From NCBI GenBank assembly GCA_945890895.1, contig CAMDDG010000010.1, positions 1-58,430 on the forward strand: 58,430 nt of DNA. The letters run 5' to 3'. Position numbers and translations under genes: made by a program. Below the pieces are notes generated by a model. It saw only the letters and a program-made list of their open reading frames with translations, made no database searches and had not been told where the DNA came from. This stretch comes from Chitinophaga pinensis. Its GTDB lineage: Bacteria; Bacteroidota; Bacteroidia; NS11-12g; UBA955. Positions 18,713-27,053 of this stretch are shown one piece after another; within the stretch, counting starts at the first letter, position 1; each line of letters opens with the position of its first letter.

Positions 18713-19300
18713 TTACTTCTTACCCGATCTAATGCGGCTTAGAGTTTCTTGGGTAATATTAAGATAAGAGGAAATATGCCCTAAACTTACTCTATTGCTA
18801 ATTGTAGGAAATTGTGCTAAAAGTTTTTCGTAGCGTTGTTTGGAAGTAAGAAACTGAAGGTCACTTATTCTATCTTCAATTTGAGTGATGTAATATTTTT
18901 CGATAAGTGAAATATGCCATAATGCAAAGGCATGATGCTTTTGTAACAAATTTTTTAGGTCATTGTATTCAATGGCATATAGCTCGCTATCTTCCAATAA
19001 CTGAATGTTTTCATTTGATGGATTCTGACTTGCAAAACTTGGCGCATCGCATACAATATCTTTATCGATAGAAAACCAAACATTGCTTTCTTTGCCATCT
19101 TCATTTGTATAAAAATAACGCACCGCACCTTTTACCAAAAACCAAAGATATTTGCAGGTATTACCTTGTTTCAATAGAAAGTAGTTTTTAGGAAATTCTA
19201 AGTGTTGAAAATGAGAGATGACATCTTCCAAAATGTCATCTGGAAGTGGGTTAATACTCTTTATATATGATGTTAAATTCGTTTCCACTTTATTTCGCAT
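18713..19300 (-). CDS. Crp/Fnr-family transcriptional regulator
   Basis: 195 residues: an N-terminal cyclic-nucleotide-binding-like beta-roll (FPKNYFLLKQGNTCKYLWFLVKGAVRYFY) and a C-terminal winged helix with VSLGHISSYLNITQETLSRIRSGKK. This short Bacteroidota Crp/Fnr form lacks an obvious Fnr cysteine cluster, so the effector is unknown. It precedes the hydroxylase-reductase gene by 110 bp on the same strand and is the likely local regulator of that operon. Confidence 0.85.
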   Translation of the reverse strand: MRNKVETNLTSYIKSINPLPDDILEDVISHFQHLEFPKNYFLLKQGNTCKYLWFLVKGAVRYFYTNEDGKESNVWFSIDKDIVCDAPSFASQNPSNENIQLLEDSELYAIEYNDLKNLLQKHHAFALWHISLIEKYYITQIEDRISDLQFLTSKQRYEKLLAQFPTISNRVSLGHISSYLNITQETLSRIRSGKK

Positions 19301-19506
19301 TATTTGTATGTCTGGGAAGCAAACTTTCGCAAAGCTTTACAATAATTTAGTGTTATGCGATACTTTGTGTCGTTTTATTCTTTTTGAAATTACAAATATA
19401 TGTTTAAACTTATTTCACCCTGCAAATTGACACGAAGTTAAACCCTTAAATTTCCTAATTGTTACATACTTAATCATCCCATTTAAGTTGCATCATTCAT
19501 CGAAAA

Positions 19507-19547
19507 GGGGAGCAAGAAAAGCAATCAGAAATGATGGATTTTTTGTT
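19507..19547 (+). repeat. Right copy of the tRNA-Asn 3'-end repeat (attR-like relic)
   Basis: 41-nt near-copy of 14443-14484. Two stem positions have changed so that the hairpin no longer pairs fully, and no tRNA body precedes it. It therefore looks like a decayed displaced tRNA end rather than a working gene or terminator. The 268-bp gap 19301-19568 holds nothing else except a TATATTTG element at 19548-19555. Confidence 0.55.
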
Positions 19548-19568
19548 TATATTTGTATTTACTACATC

Positions 19569-19886
19569 ATGCCCCATTCAAAAGTTTATTGCAAAAAAGA
19601 TATTTTTGAATCCTTAGCGGAATCAAAGGATATCATTGCACAATATGGGGTAAAATCAATAGGTCTCTTCGGTTCCTTTGTAAAAGATTCAGTAAATGAC
19701 AGCAGTGATGTAGATTTATTAGTAGATTTCATTCAAGAAAAAAAGTCATTCGACAATTTCATGGATTTAGCATTTTACCTAGAAGAGTTATTTGGGCGAA
19801 AGGTAGAATTGGTTACTCCACAATCTCTCAGTAAACACATAGGTCCACATATATTGAAGGAGGTAGAAAATGTCTATCAATCCTGA
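19569..19886 (+). CDS. mntA: MntA-type antitoxin nucleotidyltransferase
   Basis: 105 residues from the ATG at 19569; an in-frame upstream extension crosses the relic repeat and is rejected. The minimal nucleotidyltransferase fold has the GSX10DXD motif, GSFVKDSVNDSSDVD, and then LLVDF. In MntA/HepT modules this enzyme AMPylates the HEPN toxin to neutralise it. The stop overlaps the start of the HepT gene by 17 nt, the normal arrangement of the pair. A TAnnTTTG element at 19548-19555 lies 13 nt before the ATG. Confidence 0.85.
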   Translation: MPHSKVYCKKDIFESLAESKDIIAQYGVKSIGLFGSFVKDSVNDSSDVDLLVDFIQEKKSFDNFMDLAFYLEELFGRKVELVTPQSLSKHIGPHILKEVENVYQS

Positions 19887-20202
19887 TATTGAGTTAATCA
19901 AACATATTCTTGAGGAAACCTCATTCATTTTAAATCATACGGCTGAATTAAGTCGTGAAGACTACTTGGCTGATGAAGTTCTCTGCAGAGCATCTATAAG
20001 AAGTCTTGAAATTATTGGTGAAGCAACTAAAAAACTAACAGACGAATTCAAAAACCATCACCCAAGCATTGAATGGAAAAAGATTGCTGGCACGAGGGAC
20101 AAATTGATACATGATTATTATGGCATTGACTATGATATTGTTTGGGATATAATTAGCTCGAAAATTAAAAAACTAAACCAGTATCTAATTGATTTGAAAT
20201 GA
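19870..20202 (+). CDS. hepT: HepT-type HEPN ribonuclease toxin
   Basis: 110 residues, all helical by appearance. The HEPN RX4HXY motif is intact in GTRDKLIHDYYGID, with the preceding ASIRSLEIIGEATKKL typical of HepT. It is predicted to cleave RNA unless AMPylated by MntA, whose gene overlaps it. The intact motif suggests an active toxin. It lies just outside the right tRNA-repeat copy, so the module may be a separate acquisition. Confidence 0.85.
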   Translation: MSINPDIELIKHILEETSFILNHTAELSREDYLADEVLCRASIRSLEIIGEATKKLTDEFKNHHPSIEWKKIAGTRDKLIHDYYGIDYDIVWDIISSKIKKLNQYLIDLK

Positions 20203-20315
20203 TAGTACCCCCTAAAAACTAGAATTAACCTTTCGGTTAATTAAATATTCAACCATCGGTTGTAGGTTGTTATTTTGGGACGAATTCTACAAATCTCAAT
20301 AAAGTATTAAGATTC

Positions 20316-20888
20316 ATGCAATACTTCATCGACCAAGCCGAAAAAAATGGCGTATTACTTAAAGATAACGGCAAGTGTCAATTTTGTGGTGCAGACTATC
20401 AAAAAGGCATTTTTGAATGTATGGAGAATTTTAATAAAGGACTTGAACATTTAGATTTTAATGATTCGAAAAATCACTTGTTTAGATTTTTAAGTGTTGA
20501 TGCTCATGCCTTGCAACACCCAGAAATTCACGGTCGATGGAGCAATCATTTTCATTTGACAAGGTTGCACTTAATACTTGAAAAAAAACAAACATGGGAT
20601 TACAACAAATCACATCTTCTCAGTGACCACTTAAATAGATATAAATCTAACAAACCAAATGAGTTTCTTATATCCCCAGAATCATTGAATAGAGGAAAAA
20701 TTACTGCAAAAGATTTGACCAAGGGAATAACAGCAGAAGAATGTGCTAAACTTATTATAAAATGGGCAGATGAAGTATATCATTCATGGAATTCAAACCA
20801 TGGAACTGTTTCTCAAATTGCAGAAGGTTTTTTAGATAACTATTACAATCAAACAACACTCAGACGAAGAATAAATAATGGCAAATAG
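20316..20888 (+). CDS. DUF5946-like protein of unknown function
   Basis: 190 residues. A zinc-ribbon-like CQFCG near residue 25 and a histidine-containing segment (VDAHALQHPEIHG) match the pattern I associate with DUF5946, but this is from memory and moderate. The C-terminal part is charged and helical. There is no signal or membrane segment, so it is cytoplasmic. It stands alone in the accessory region, and the 113-bp gap before it shows nothing recognisable. Confidence 0.5.
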   Translation: MQYFIDQAEKNGVLLKDNGKCQFCGADYQKGIFECMENFNKGLEHLDFNDSKNHLFRFLSVDAHALQHPEIHGRWSNHFHLTRLHLILEKKQTWDYNKSHLLSDHLNRYKSNKPNEFLISPESLNRGKITAKDLTKGITAEECAKLIIKWADEVYHSWNSNHGTVSQIAEGFLDNYYNQTTLRRRINNGK

Positions 20889-20962
20889 CAAAACGTTTTA
20901 TCTCTGATATTTTATAAGAGTTTGCAAATTTCTTGTCACAGTTTTTCGTTTATGAATCAACC

Positions 20963-21448
20963 ATGAACATCCCCAAAACGAACAAAATAATTAATTGGAT
21001 GATTGCCCTATCAATTATCGCAATTTTCACTCCATTTATTTTCATTAAAATGGGACCAAAGTGCATCGAACATTATGGGAAAAACGTGCCTAACATTTAC
21101 ATTTTAGGCGGCTATATTTTAGGGAAGGATACTTCTTGGTGGGGAATCAATTTCGCCTTTAAATTTCAACTTATCGCCATTCTTGTTTATATCGCACTCA
21201 TATATAATTTTAAACGACATCAAAAATCAATAGCACTCATGATTAGCTTGTTGCTTTTGATTTTATTTCCAATTTGGCTAGATATTTATGTTGGTGGAGT
21301 AAAAAACAATAGCGATTGCGCAGACCTAATCGTATATCCAATGCCCGGTTTATTTATTTGGGTATTGATTTTAGCACTAAATTCATCGACAATACTTTTA
21401 CATTATAAAATTCAAAGAAATCAACAGAAGAAAGCAAATGAAAATTAA
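20963..21448 (+). CDS. Small integral membrane protein, unknown
   Basis: 161 residues from MNIPKTNKI (20963). Four hydrophobic helices are visible: IINWMIALSIIAIFTPFIFI, FQLIAILVYIALIYNF, IALMISLLLLILFPIWLDIYV and GLFIWVLILALNSSTILL. The C-terminus is positively charged (KIQRNQQKKANEN), likely cytoplasmic. No family recognised. A 4-G variant of the dispersed G-rich motif lies at its beginning. Confidence 0.6.
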   Translation: MNIPKTNKIINWMIALSIIAIFTPFIFIKMGPKCIEHYGKNVPNIYILGGYILGKDTSWWGINFAFKFQLIAILVYIALIYNFKRHQKSIALMISLLLLILFPIWLDIYVGGVKNNSDCADLIVYPMPGLFIWVLILALNSSTILLHYKIQRNQQKKANEN

Positions 21449-21484
21449 CCAATCCAATTGCTTAATTTTTAGATCTTTGTTCCT

Positions 21485-22132
21485 ATGGATGCACACGAAT
21501 CAACACTGATAGAAAATACCATTGCATTTGTAAAACAAACTCTGAAAAATGCCGAAGGCGGACACGATTGGTGGCATATTCAACGGGTGCATCTAAATGC
21601 GAAGCGTATAGCTGCTAATGAAAACGTAGATCAACTAGTGGTAGAATTAGCAGCATTGCTACATGATATTTCCGATTCTAAATTCAACGGCGGAAACGAA
21701 ACGCTAGGCGCTGAAATAGCTGCTGATTTTTTAAAAAAACAAGTCTTAACCGCAGAACGAATTGAGCATGTTGTTCTAATTATCAATCATATTTCATTCA
21801 AGGGTGGAAAGGAACAGCAACAATTTTACTCTTTAGAACTCGGAGTAGTTCAAGACGCCGACCGATTAGACGCTATTGGCGCTATCGGTATTGCTAGGTG
21901 TTTCAATTATGGCGGATTCAAAGGAAGTGAGATCTACAATCCGTCGATCTCTCCAAATCCAAACATGACTAAGGAAGAATATAAAAAAGGCGGTCCATCA
22001 ATCAATCATTTCTATGAAAAACTACTATTGCTAAAAGATCTCATGAATACGCAAACAGGCAGGTCCATGGCAGAGCATCGACATGAATTCATGCAGCAGT
22101 TTTTGCAAGAGTTTTTTGACGAAGTGGAGTGA
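21485..22132 (+). CDS. HD-domain phosphohydrolase
   Basis: 215 residues with the H...HD...D metal ligands: HDWWHIQRVH, ALLHDISD and QDADRLDAIGAIG, plus INHISFKGG and IYNPSISPNP, as in the YedJ/YpgQ subgroup, some of whose members hydrolyse nucleotides. Substrate unproven. The last 13 codons and stop are repeated at 26246-26285, so this gene end coincides with a cassette boundary. Confidence 0.85.
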   Translation: MDAHESTLIENTIAFVKQTLKNAEGGHDWWHIQRVHLNAKRIAANENVDQLVVELAALLHDISDSKFNGGNETLGAEIAADFLKKQVLTAERIEHVVLIINHISFKGGKEQQQFYSLELGVVQDADRLDAIGAIGIARCFNYGGFKGSEIYNPSISPNPNMTKEEYKKGGPSINHFYEKLLLLKDLMNTQTGRSMAEHRHEFMQQFLQEFFDEVE

Positions 22133-22135
22133 TTT
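22091..22135 (+). repeat. Left copy of a 45-bp direct repeat (end of the HD gene)
   Basis: Matches 26246-26290 at 43 of 45 positions. It encodes MQQFLQEFFDEVE plus stop and five further bases. The copies bracket a TfoX-C-like gene and a giant T9SS gene. Confidence 0.75.
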
Positions 22136-22188
22136 GTTATTTATCATATTTCGTTAACAATTATCTTCAAAACCCATATTTTCAACTG

Positions 22189-22443
22189 ATGACCGACCTC
22201 AAGGAAATAAAAAACTTTGGCCCCTACATGGTAAAAATCATGAATTTGATTGGGATATATTCAAAAGAAGAACTGCTTGCAACGGATTACATCACCATCA
22301 AACATAAGCTACTCAAAGCAGGGGTAACCCCTCACTTAAATATCTTTTATTCCATCGAGATGGGTTTGCAAGGAAAATCGTGGCATGAAATCTCAACACG
22401 GGAGAAGATGCAAATACAAACCATTCTGGACTACAAAATATAA
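22189..22443 (+). CDS. TfoX C-terminal-like small protein
   Basis: 84 residues from MTDLKEIKNFG. Its pattern (helix-hairpin-helix NFGPYMVKIMNLIGIYSKEEL, then FYSIEMGLQGKSWHEIS) resembles the TfoX C-terminal domain found alone in many bacteria. TfoX regulates competence in gammaproteobacteria, but stand-alone copies have no settled role, so no competence function is claimed. It is convergent with the giant T9SS gene, 5 bp apart. Confidence 0.6.
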   Translation: MTDLKEIKNFGPYMVKIMNLIGIYSKEELLATDYITIKHKLLKAGVTPHLNIFYSIEMGLQGKSWHEISTREKMQIQTILDYKI

Positions 22444-22448
22444 CTCTA

Positions 22449-25400
22449 TTATTCGGAATTCCTCAATAATGTAATTATTCCATGTATTGAAACAGGCGGG
22501 TTATTGAGGCCGTTTAAATACAAATTGTAGAATGCAAAATAACTCCCTGAAGGGCATTCTACATCAGAATTCATCACTTTTCCATTCCAGAATTTACTTT
22601 CATCCGCCACATTTGCACTTAATGTCTCAAATACTTTGGCTCCCCAGCGATTATAAATTATCAAATCATAATTAAACGTTCCTCCTTCATGTCCTATTCT
22701 AAAAATATCATTTTTACCATCGTTACCTGGGGTAAAAGTATTGAACAGATAATACAGGAGTTTTGAAATTCGAACCTGCTTGCACATGGTATCCCTGCAA
22801 CCAAAACTATCCACCACAGTTAAACAAGTATTCACCCAATAGGTCTTATCATTATTGTATCGATGCGATGTGTTTCTATTGACCGAATCAATGGTAAAAT
22901 CCCCAAAACTCCAATAGAATTTCAAATCCTCTTGAGATAAATTTTTAAATTCAAATGCCGGATTATTAGCGGTATCAACTTCAAAATCAGCAATTAAATT
23001 TCGCTTATTAATTACATATGTGACTATTGAATCGCAGCCATTAACATTTCGAAATGTGGTTTCAAATTGAGTACTGCTATTATAAAACTTACCATTTATT
23101 TCTATACTATCACGTGTGCACAACAATATCCTACTTATGGTGTCATGGGTTTTTAACACTTTCAATTTTGTAATGATTATAGAATCGCAACCTGTAAATC
23201 GTTGAAGCGTATCATAATAAATATCCGATTGCGTATATAATTTCCCACCCACTCTCACAGTATCTCCTTCACATATAGACAATTGTGAATTAATAATCGT
23301 ATCTGTATTAACCCGAAGTGAGGTTATTATTATGGAATCACAACCCGAAACCCTTTTGAAGGAGTCTGTATATAACCCTGATTTTCTATACACATTAAAC
23401 CCTATTTGAATAGAATCTCCTTGACAAATTTGAAGGGAATTTTTAATAACCGTATCGCGACTAACAATTAATTGCGTAGTTACAACAGAATCACATCCCC
23501 AAAAATTTAAGAACGTATCAATGTAGATACCTGAAACCGTATAGGTTTTCTCACCAACCACAAAGTTTGTTCCATCACAAATACGTTTGAATTGAAAAAT
23601 CGAATCCTTCAAAACCCTTAATTCTGTGTTAATTATAGAATCACAACCCTTAAAATTAAGCAAAGTATCTGAATAATTGCCCGGCTTAGTGTAAAATTTA
23701 CTTCCAACCCAGCAAGTATCGCCAGCACAGATGAATTTATTTTGATTTACAAAAGATAATTTATTGAAAACCAAAGAATATCTAACGAATGAATCACATC
23801 CAAAAGCAGTTTCTAAAGTATCAACAAACTGAGTATCTCTTTTGATATAATTACTCTTATACGTATAACTATCACCTTCACATAAAACTAACTTAATAAG
23901 TGTATCGTACTTGGGAATGGGAATTAACCAGAAATTTGAAACCAAGGAGTAACAACCGTCTTCTTGCTTAATAGTAACCAAGTAACTGTGTGATGGGTTT
24001 CTAACAGTTAACGTATCTCGATACTTTTTAAAATTCGTTACCTTGCGAACTACTTTATTATCAGTACTATCAAACCAAGTAAACGTATACGATTTTGTTG
24101 TGTCAGGAAATTCCACTTCGGCATAAGCAAACTTGCTACATCTTTTTTGGGGATAAACATAAAATTCAGTGGTCTTGCTTGCATTACAATTTACGGGACT
24201 AATCACCGTGCCCACCATACTGTCCCCGGAAAACACCAAAACATTTCTGTCTTTATCGAAAGATAAATCCAAAACACAGCGTGGAGAATTCGGAAAAACA
24301 ACAATGTCCTTTACCCATTTAAAACTACTCCCGTTAAACTCAAACACTTTTAATCGACCAGAATCTGCACCAACCACTATATTCCCACAATTATCGGCCA
24401 CTATTCCCTGTTGGAACGACTGTTTTTTATAGGGAATACTATCTAATTGAACCAGTGCACCATTGTTTTTATTGTAACATGCAATAAACTTTCCATCATA
24501 GTAAAATATATAGTTCTTGTTTGCAGCAATGCTATTGGTAGAATTACCAATTTTAACATAATTCGTGGAAAACGTGGGTATATAGGGCTTTATTGAAAAT
24601 TGATTAATTTTTGTTGAAAGAGTATCGTACCAAACAGAAGAATTCAATGAATCACCTAGTTTGGCAAGAACATCCACATTATTGGAGTTATTTGTTACTG
24701 AATAAGGTGGAGAGTAGGCTTTTAATAGCACAAACACACGATTAGAATCGTCCGTTACTGCATCCATAATCATTTCATACTGATTCAATTTTTTCGGAGT
24801 AAATGCTTTTGGTCTGTATACATTCGTATCCAACAATTCGAACACATTCGACCAATGTCCGATATGATTAAATCCCCCAAAAACAACCACCCGATGCGGG
24901 TCACATCGAAAAATAAACTTATTTGCAGTAGTTAATCCAGGATGGTGAATCAAAAAACTGTCTGAATAGCCATTCGAATCCAAACGAATGATTAAATTCC
25001 CCACTTTGGGCATTCCCCAAGCATCACTTAGATAAATTTTATTATTACTTCTATCTACAACGAAACTACCCATTGCATTGGCACCCCCAACCGGATTTGA
25101 ATACCACGTAATCATGTGATTTGGAATGAATGCCATTCCTTGAAATACCCATTTTAAATTTCCATTGACATCGTATTTAGCCAATTTTGATTGATTTCCA
25201 TCGAACGTACATCCTCCATAAACAAAAACACTGCCTTTTGAATCATAATCAACATCAAATCCAATGTTTTCGCCCAAACTGACTGAATACAAATTTGAAC
25301 GATTCAAGTTATTAAACGCCTTTACCCAAGGGTCGATCAAAATAGATTTGCCTTTTTGAAATTGCGGTATGTGAAATGAAATAAATCCGCTTTCACTGAG

Positions 25401-26039
25401 ATATGAAGCTTCTATTTTTTCACCCCTTACATTTGTTACTTTCAATCCGCTTTCCCGTATCTCAAATTCAGAATTTGAAATATTCAATGATTTTACCCCA
25501 TTAAATATTGAAACATTTTCATTCGACAAATAGTTAAATTTTATCGCTTGCGGATCTCCACCTGGTCGTATTTTGAATGAATATTTAAAGCCTTCTCCCC
25601 GGCGTCCAAGTTGGTAAATCAAATCTATATTTGGATAGAAATTCAATAACTCCAATCGATTGTATCCGTAGGATTTATACGTAGAATTCCCAAAAGTAAA
25701 ATAGTGCTTCGTTTTTCCAGAGGCCATTAATTTAGCACGTATATTGCACTTGTAAAATTGATTCCTAATTGTGGATATTTTGAAAACGGAGTCACCCGTT
25801 TCAGTAGAATGCATGAATTTCAACCACACGAAACCATCTTGTAATATAAAAATCTTATCCGATTTTTCAGATAATTCAAAAAGAATAGGAGACCCGTTAT
25901 ACTCCTTCAACTGACCGTTGTTCTCAATAAAACTGTGATCATTAAAAGGATCACGCGAAACAAACGACTGAGACCAAACTGCATTGGAAAAAAGTATTAT
26001 AAGAACTAAATAATATCGGCACTTCAACAACAAAGACAT
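22449..26039 (-). CDS. Giant T9SS type B (gliding-motility-type CTD) surface protein
   Basis: 1196 residues, secreted. The order is: signal peptide (about 1-23); DUF7948-like N-terminal domain (about 30-235, FIENNGQ to ILIDPWV); a region of beta-propeller-like repeats (about 245-640) with GNLKWVF and NKIYLSD; then six repeats of about 50 residues (about 710-1010), each with a pattern C-x-GD ... GCDSI. A PKD-like domain follows (FYWSFGDF), then the C-terminal sorting domain (FNTFTPGNDGKNDIFRI ... YDLIIYNRWGAKVFET). Paired cysteines per repeat suggest disulfides outside the cell. Ligand unknown; adhesin-like roles are typical. It sits inside the 45-bp-repeat cassette. Confidence 0.85.
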   Translation of the reverse strand: MSLLLKCRYYLVLIILFSNAVWSQSFVSRDPFNDHSFIENNGQLKEYNGSPILFELSEKSDKIFILQDGFVWLKFMHSTETGDSVFKISTIRNQFYKCNIRAKLMASGKTKHYFTFGNSTYKSYGYNRLELLNFYPNIDLIYQLGRRGEGFKYSFKIRPGGDPQAIKFNYLSNENVSIFNGVKSLNISNSEFEIRESGLKVTNVRGEKIEASYLSESGFISFHIPQFQKGKSILIDPWVKAFNNLNRSNLYSVSLGENIGFDVDYDSKGSVFVYGGCTFDGNQSKLAKYDVNGNLKWVFQGMAFIPNHMITWYSNPVGGANAMGSFVVDRSNNKIYLSDAWGMPKVGNLIIRLDSNGYSDSFLIHHPGLTTANKFIFRCDPHRVVVFGGFNHIGHWSNVFELLDTNVYRPKAFTPKKLNQYEMIMDAVTDDSNRVFVLLKAYSPPYSVTNNSNNVDVLAKLGDSLNSSVWYDTLSTKINQFSIKPYIPTFSTNYVKIGNSTNSIAANKNYIFYYDGKFIACYNKNNGALVQLDSIPYKKQSFQQGIVADNCGNIVVGADSGRLKVFEFNGSSFKWVKDIVVFPNSPRCVLDLSFDKDRNVLVFSGDSMVGTVISPVNCNASKTTEFYVYPQKRCSKFAYAEVEFPDTTKSYTFTWFDSTDNKVVRKVTNFKKYRDTLTVRNPSHSYLVTIKQEDGCYSLVSNFWLIPIPKYDTLIKLVLCEGDSYTYKSNYIKRDTQFVDTLETAFGCDSFVRYSLVFNKLSFVNQNKFICAGDTCWVGSKFYTKPGNYSDTLLNFKGCDSIINTELRVLKDSIFQFKRICDGTNFVVGEKTYTVSGIYIDTFLNFWGCDSVVTTQLIVSRDTVIKNSLQICQGDSIQIGFNVYRKSGLYTDSFKRVSGCDSIIITSLRVNTDTIINSQLSICEGDTVRVGGKLYTQSDIYYDTLQRFTGCDSIIITKLKVLKTHDTISRILLCTRDSIEINGKFYNSSTQFETTFRNVNGCDSIVTYVINKRNLIADFEVDTANNPAFEFKNLSQEDLKFYWSFGDFTIDSVNRNTSHRYNNDKTYWVNTCLTVVDSFGCRDTMCKQVRISKLLYYLFNTFTPGNDGKNDIFRIGHEGGTFNYDLIIYNRWGAKVFETLSANVADESKFWNGKVMNSDVECPSGSYFAFYNLYLNGLNNPPVSIHGIITLLRNSE

Positions 26040-26245
26040 TTATTAAGTTATTCTAATTGAGTTAATTAGCAATATTAATTAAATTAAAATACATTTACGT
26101 CAACTCCCCATATTCCCTAGGCAAATTTTTATTAATATTTACAATTAAGTAACATTTATTAACAGCCTTCCAAACATATTAAGGCAACAAACATCTGATA
26201 GTCGTATGTTTTTATTGACTATCTCAATTTCAATTATCCACTTTT

Positions 26246-26290
26246 ATGCAGCAGTTTTTGCAGGAGTTTTTTGATGAAGTGGAGTGATTT
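26246..26290 (+). repeat. Right copy of the 45-bp direct repeat
   Basis: Near-identical relic of the HD gene 3' end (two substitutions), not preceded by any HD coding sequence. The surrounding spacer 26040-26372 (333 bp) holds no other feature I can see. Confidence 0.75.
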
Positions 26291-26372
26291 TCAAGTGAAT
26301 TAGATTCAAAAACGAAATTCGCAGTACCCAATATTCTTGAGAATCAACTGATTTCAGAAACTATGGGTGTAC

Positions 26373-26888
26373 TCACAATTCCTTTACAAACCACAAATCT
26401 GTTTGAGGTGTAGAGCCTAATGGAAAATCATTTTCAACGCCAGAGTTTACGAAACCGTGTTTTTCATAAAACCCACGTGCTCGAAAATTGTATTCCCAAA
26501 CGGATAAATACATACGTTCAAATCCCCGTTCCTTTGCAAATTCAATAGCAAAATTCATTAATCGATCTGAATCCCCCTTCCCGTGAAACTCTTTCAAAAA
26601 GTAAAATCGAACCAGTTCCACCGATTTGTAACTGGACAATGAATCTATGGGACATGGATGTTTGCTATTGATTCTCATGTAACCTTTAACCACACCTTCA
26701 TCCTCCAAAAAAAAGAAATAATCCTCCGGATCTAAAAGTTCCATGCAACATTGCTCTCGATTAAAATAGTGTTCTAAAACACCCTTCATATCTTCTTTTG
26801 TACAGGTGCCACCAAAGGTATCATCAAACGTTTTCCGTCCAATAGACTCTAGCAATTCAGCATCATGAATGTCTCCACGGCGTATCAT
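26373..26888 (-). CDS. GNAT-family acetyltransferase
   Basis: 171 residues starting MIRRGDIHDAELL. GNAT signatures are FYFLKEFHGKGDSDRLMNFAIEFA (acetyl-CoA binding) and LSVWEYNFRARGFYEKHGFV. It resembles the spermine/spermidine or ribosomal-type RimI-like subgroup, but the substrate is not resolved. A TACATTTG element (26893-26900, this strand) ends 4 nt before the ATG, supporting the start and a leaderless transcript. Confidence 0.86.
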   Translation of the reverse strand: MIRRGDIHDAELLESIGRKTFDDTFGGTCTKEDMKGVLEHYFNREQCCMELLDPEDYFFFLEDEGVVKGYMRINSKHPCPIDSLSSYKSVELVRFYFLKEFHGKGDSDRLMNFAIEFAKERGFERMYLSVWEYNFRARGFYEKHGFVNSGVENDFPLGSTPQTDLWFVKEL

Positions 26889-26892
26889 ATTA

Positions 26893-26900
26893 CAAATGTA
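26893..26900 (-). promoter_or_regulatory. Putative -7 element of the GNAT gene (TACATTTG)
   Basis: TAnnTTTG match ending 4 nt before the start codon at 26888; no clear -33 element. Confidence 0.4.
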
Positions 26901-27018
26901 TAGATTTAAGTAATCTGATTTGATTTACTCACTTCTATAAATTTCCAAGGTGCTATTTTTTAATCAATTATAAAATTAATTTATTCAAATCCTCAAGTGG
27001 AATGAGCTTAAAACTCCG

Positions 27019-27049
27019 TTGTTTGTTGGTTTTCTAAACCCTAAATTTG
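27019..27049 (+). promoter_or_regulatory. Promoter of the secreted protein at 27054
   Basis: TTG (27019-27021), 20-nt spacer, TAAATTTG (27042-27049): full consensus. It ends 4 nt before the ATG, so transcription should begin at or within a base or two of the start codon. Confidence 0.65.
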
Positions 27050-27053
27050 CAAA

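Noticed and set aside
14524..19300. Integrase or transposase inside the tRNA-bracketed segment
   Set aside because: All five ORFs have other clear or plausible assignments; none shows a tyrosine- or serine-recombinase motif.
19488..19568. Upstream extension of the MntA reading frame
   Set aside because: It would translate the relic tRNA repeat; the ATG at 19569 gives the normal family length and follows a -7 element.
22189..22443. Competence regulator function for the TfoX-C-like protein
   Set aside because: It lacks the N-terminal TfoX domain, and stand-alone C-terminal domains have no demonstrated competence role.
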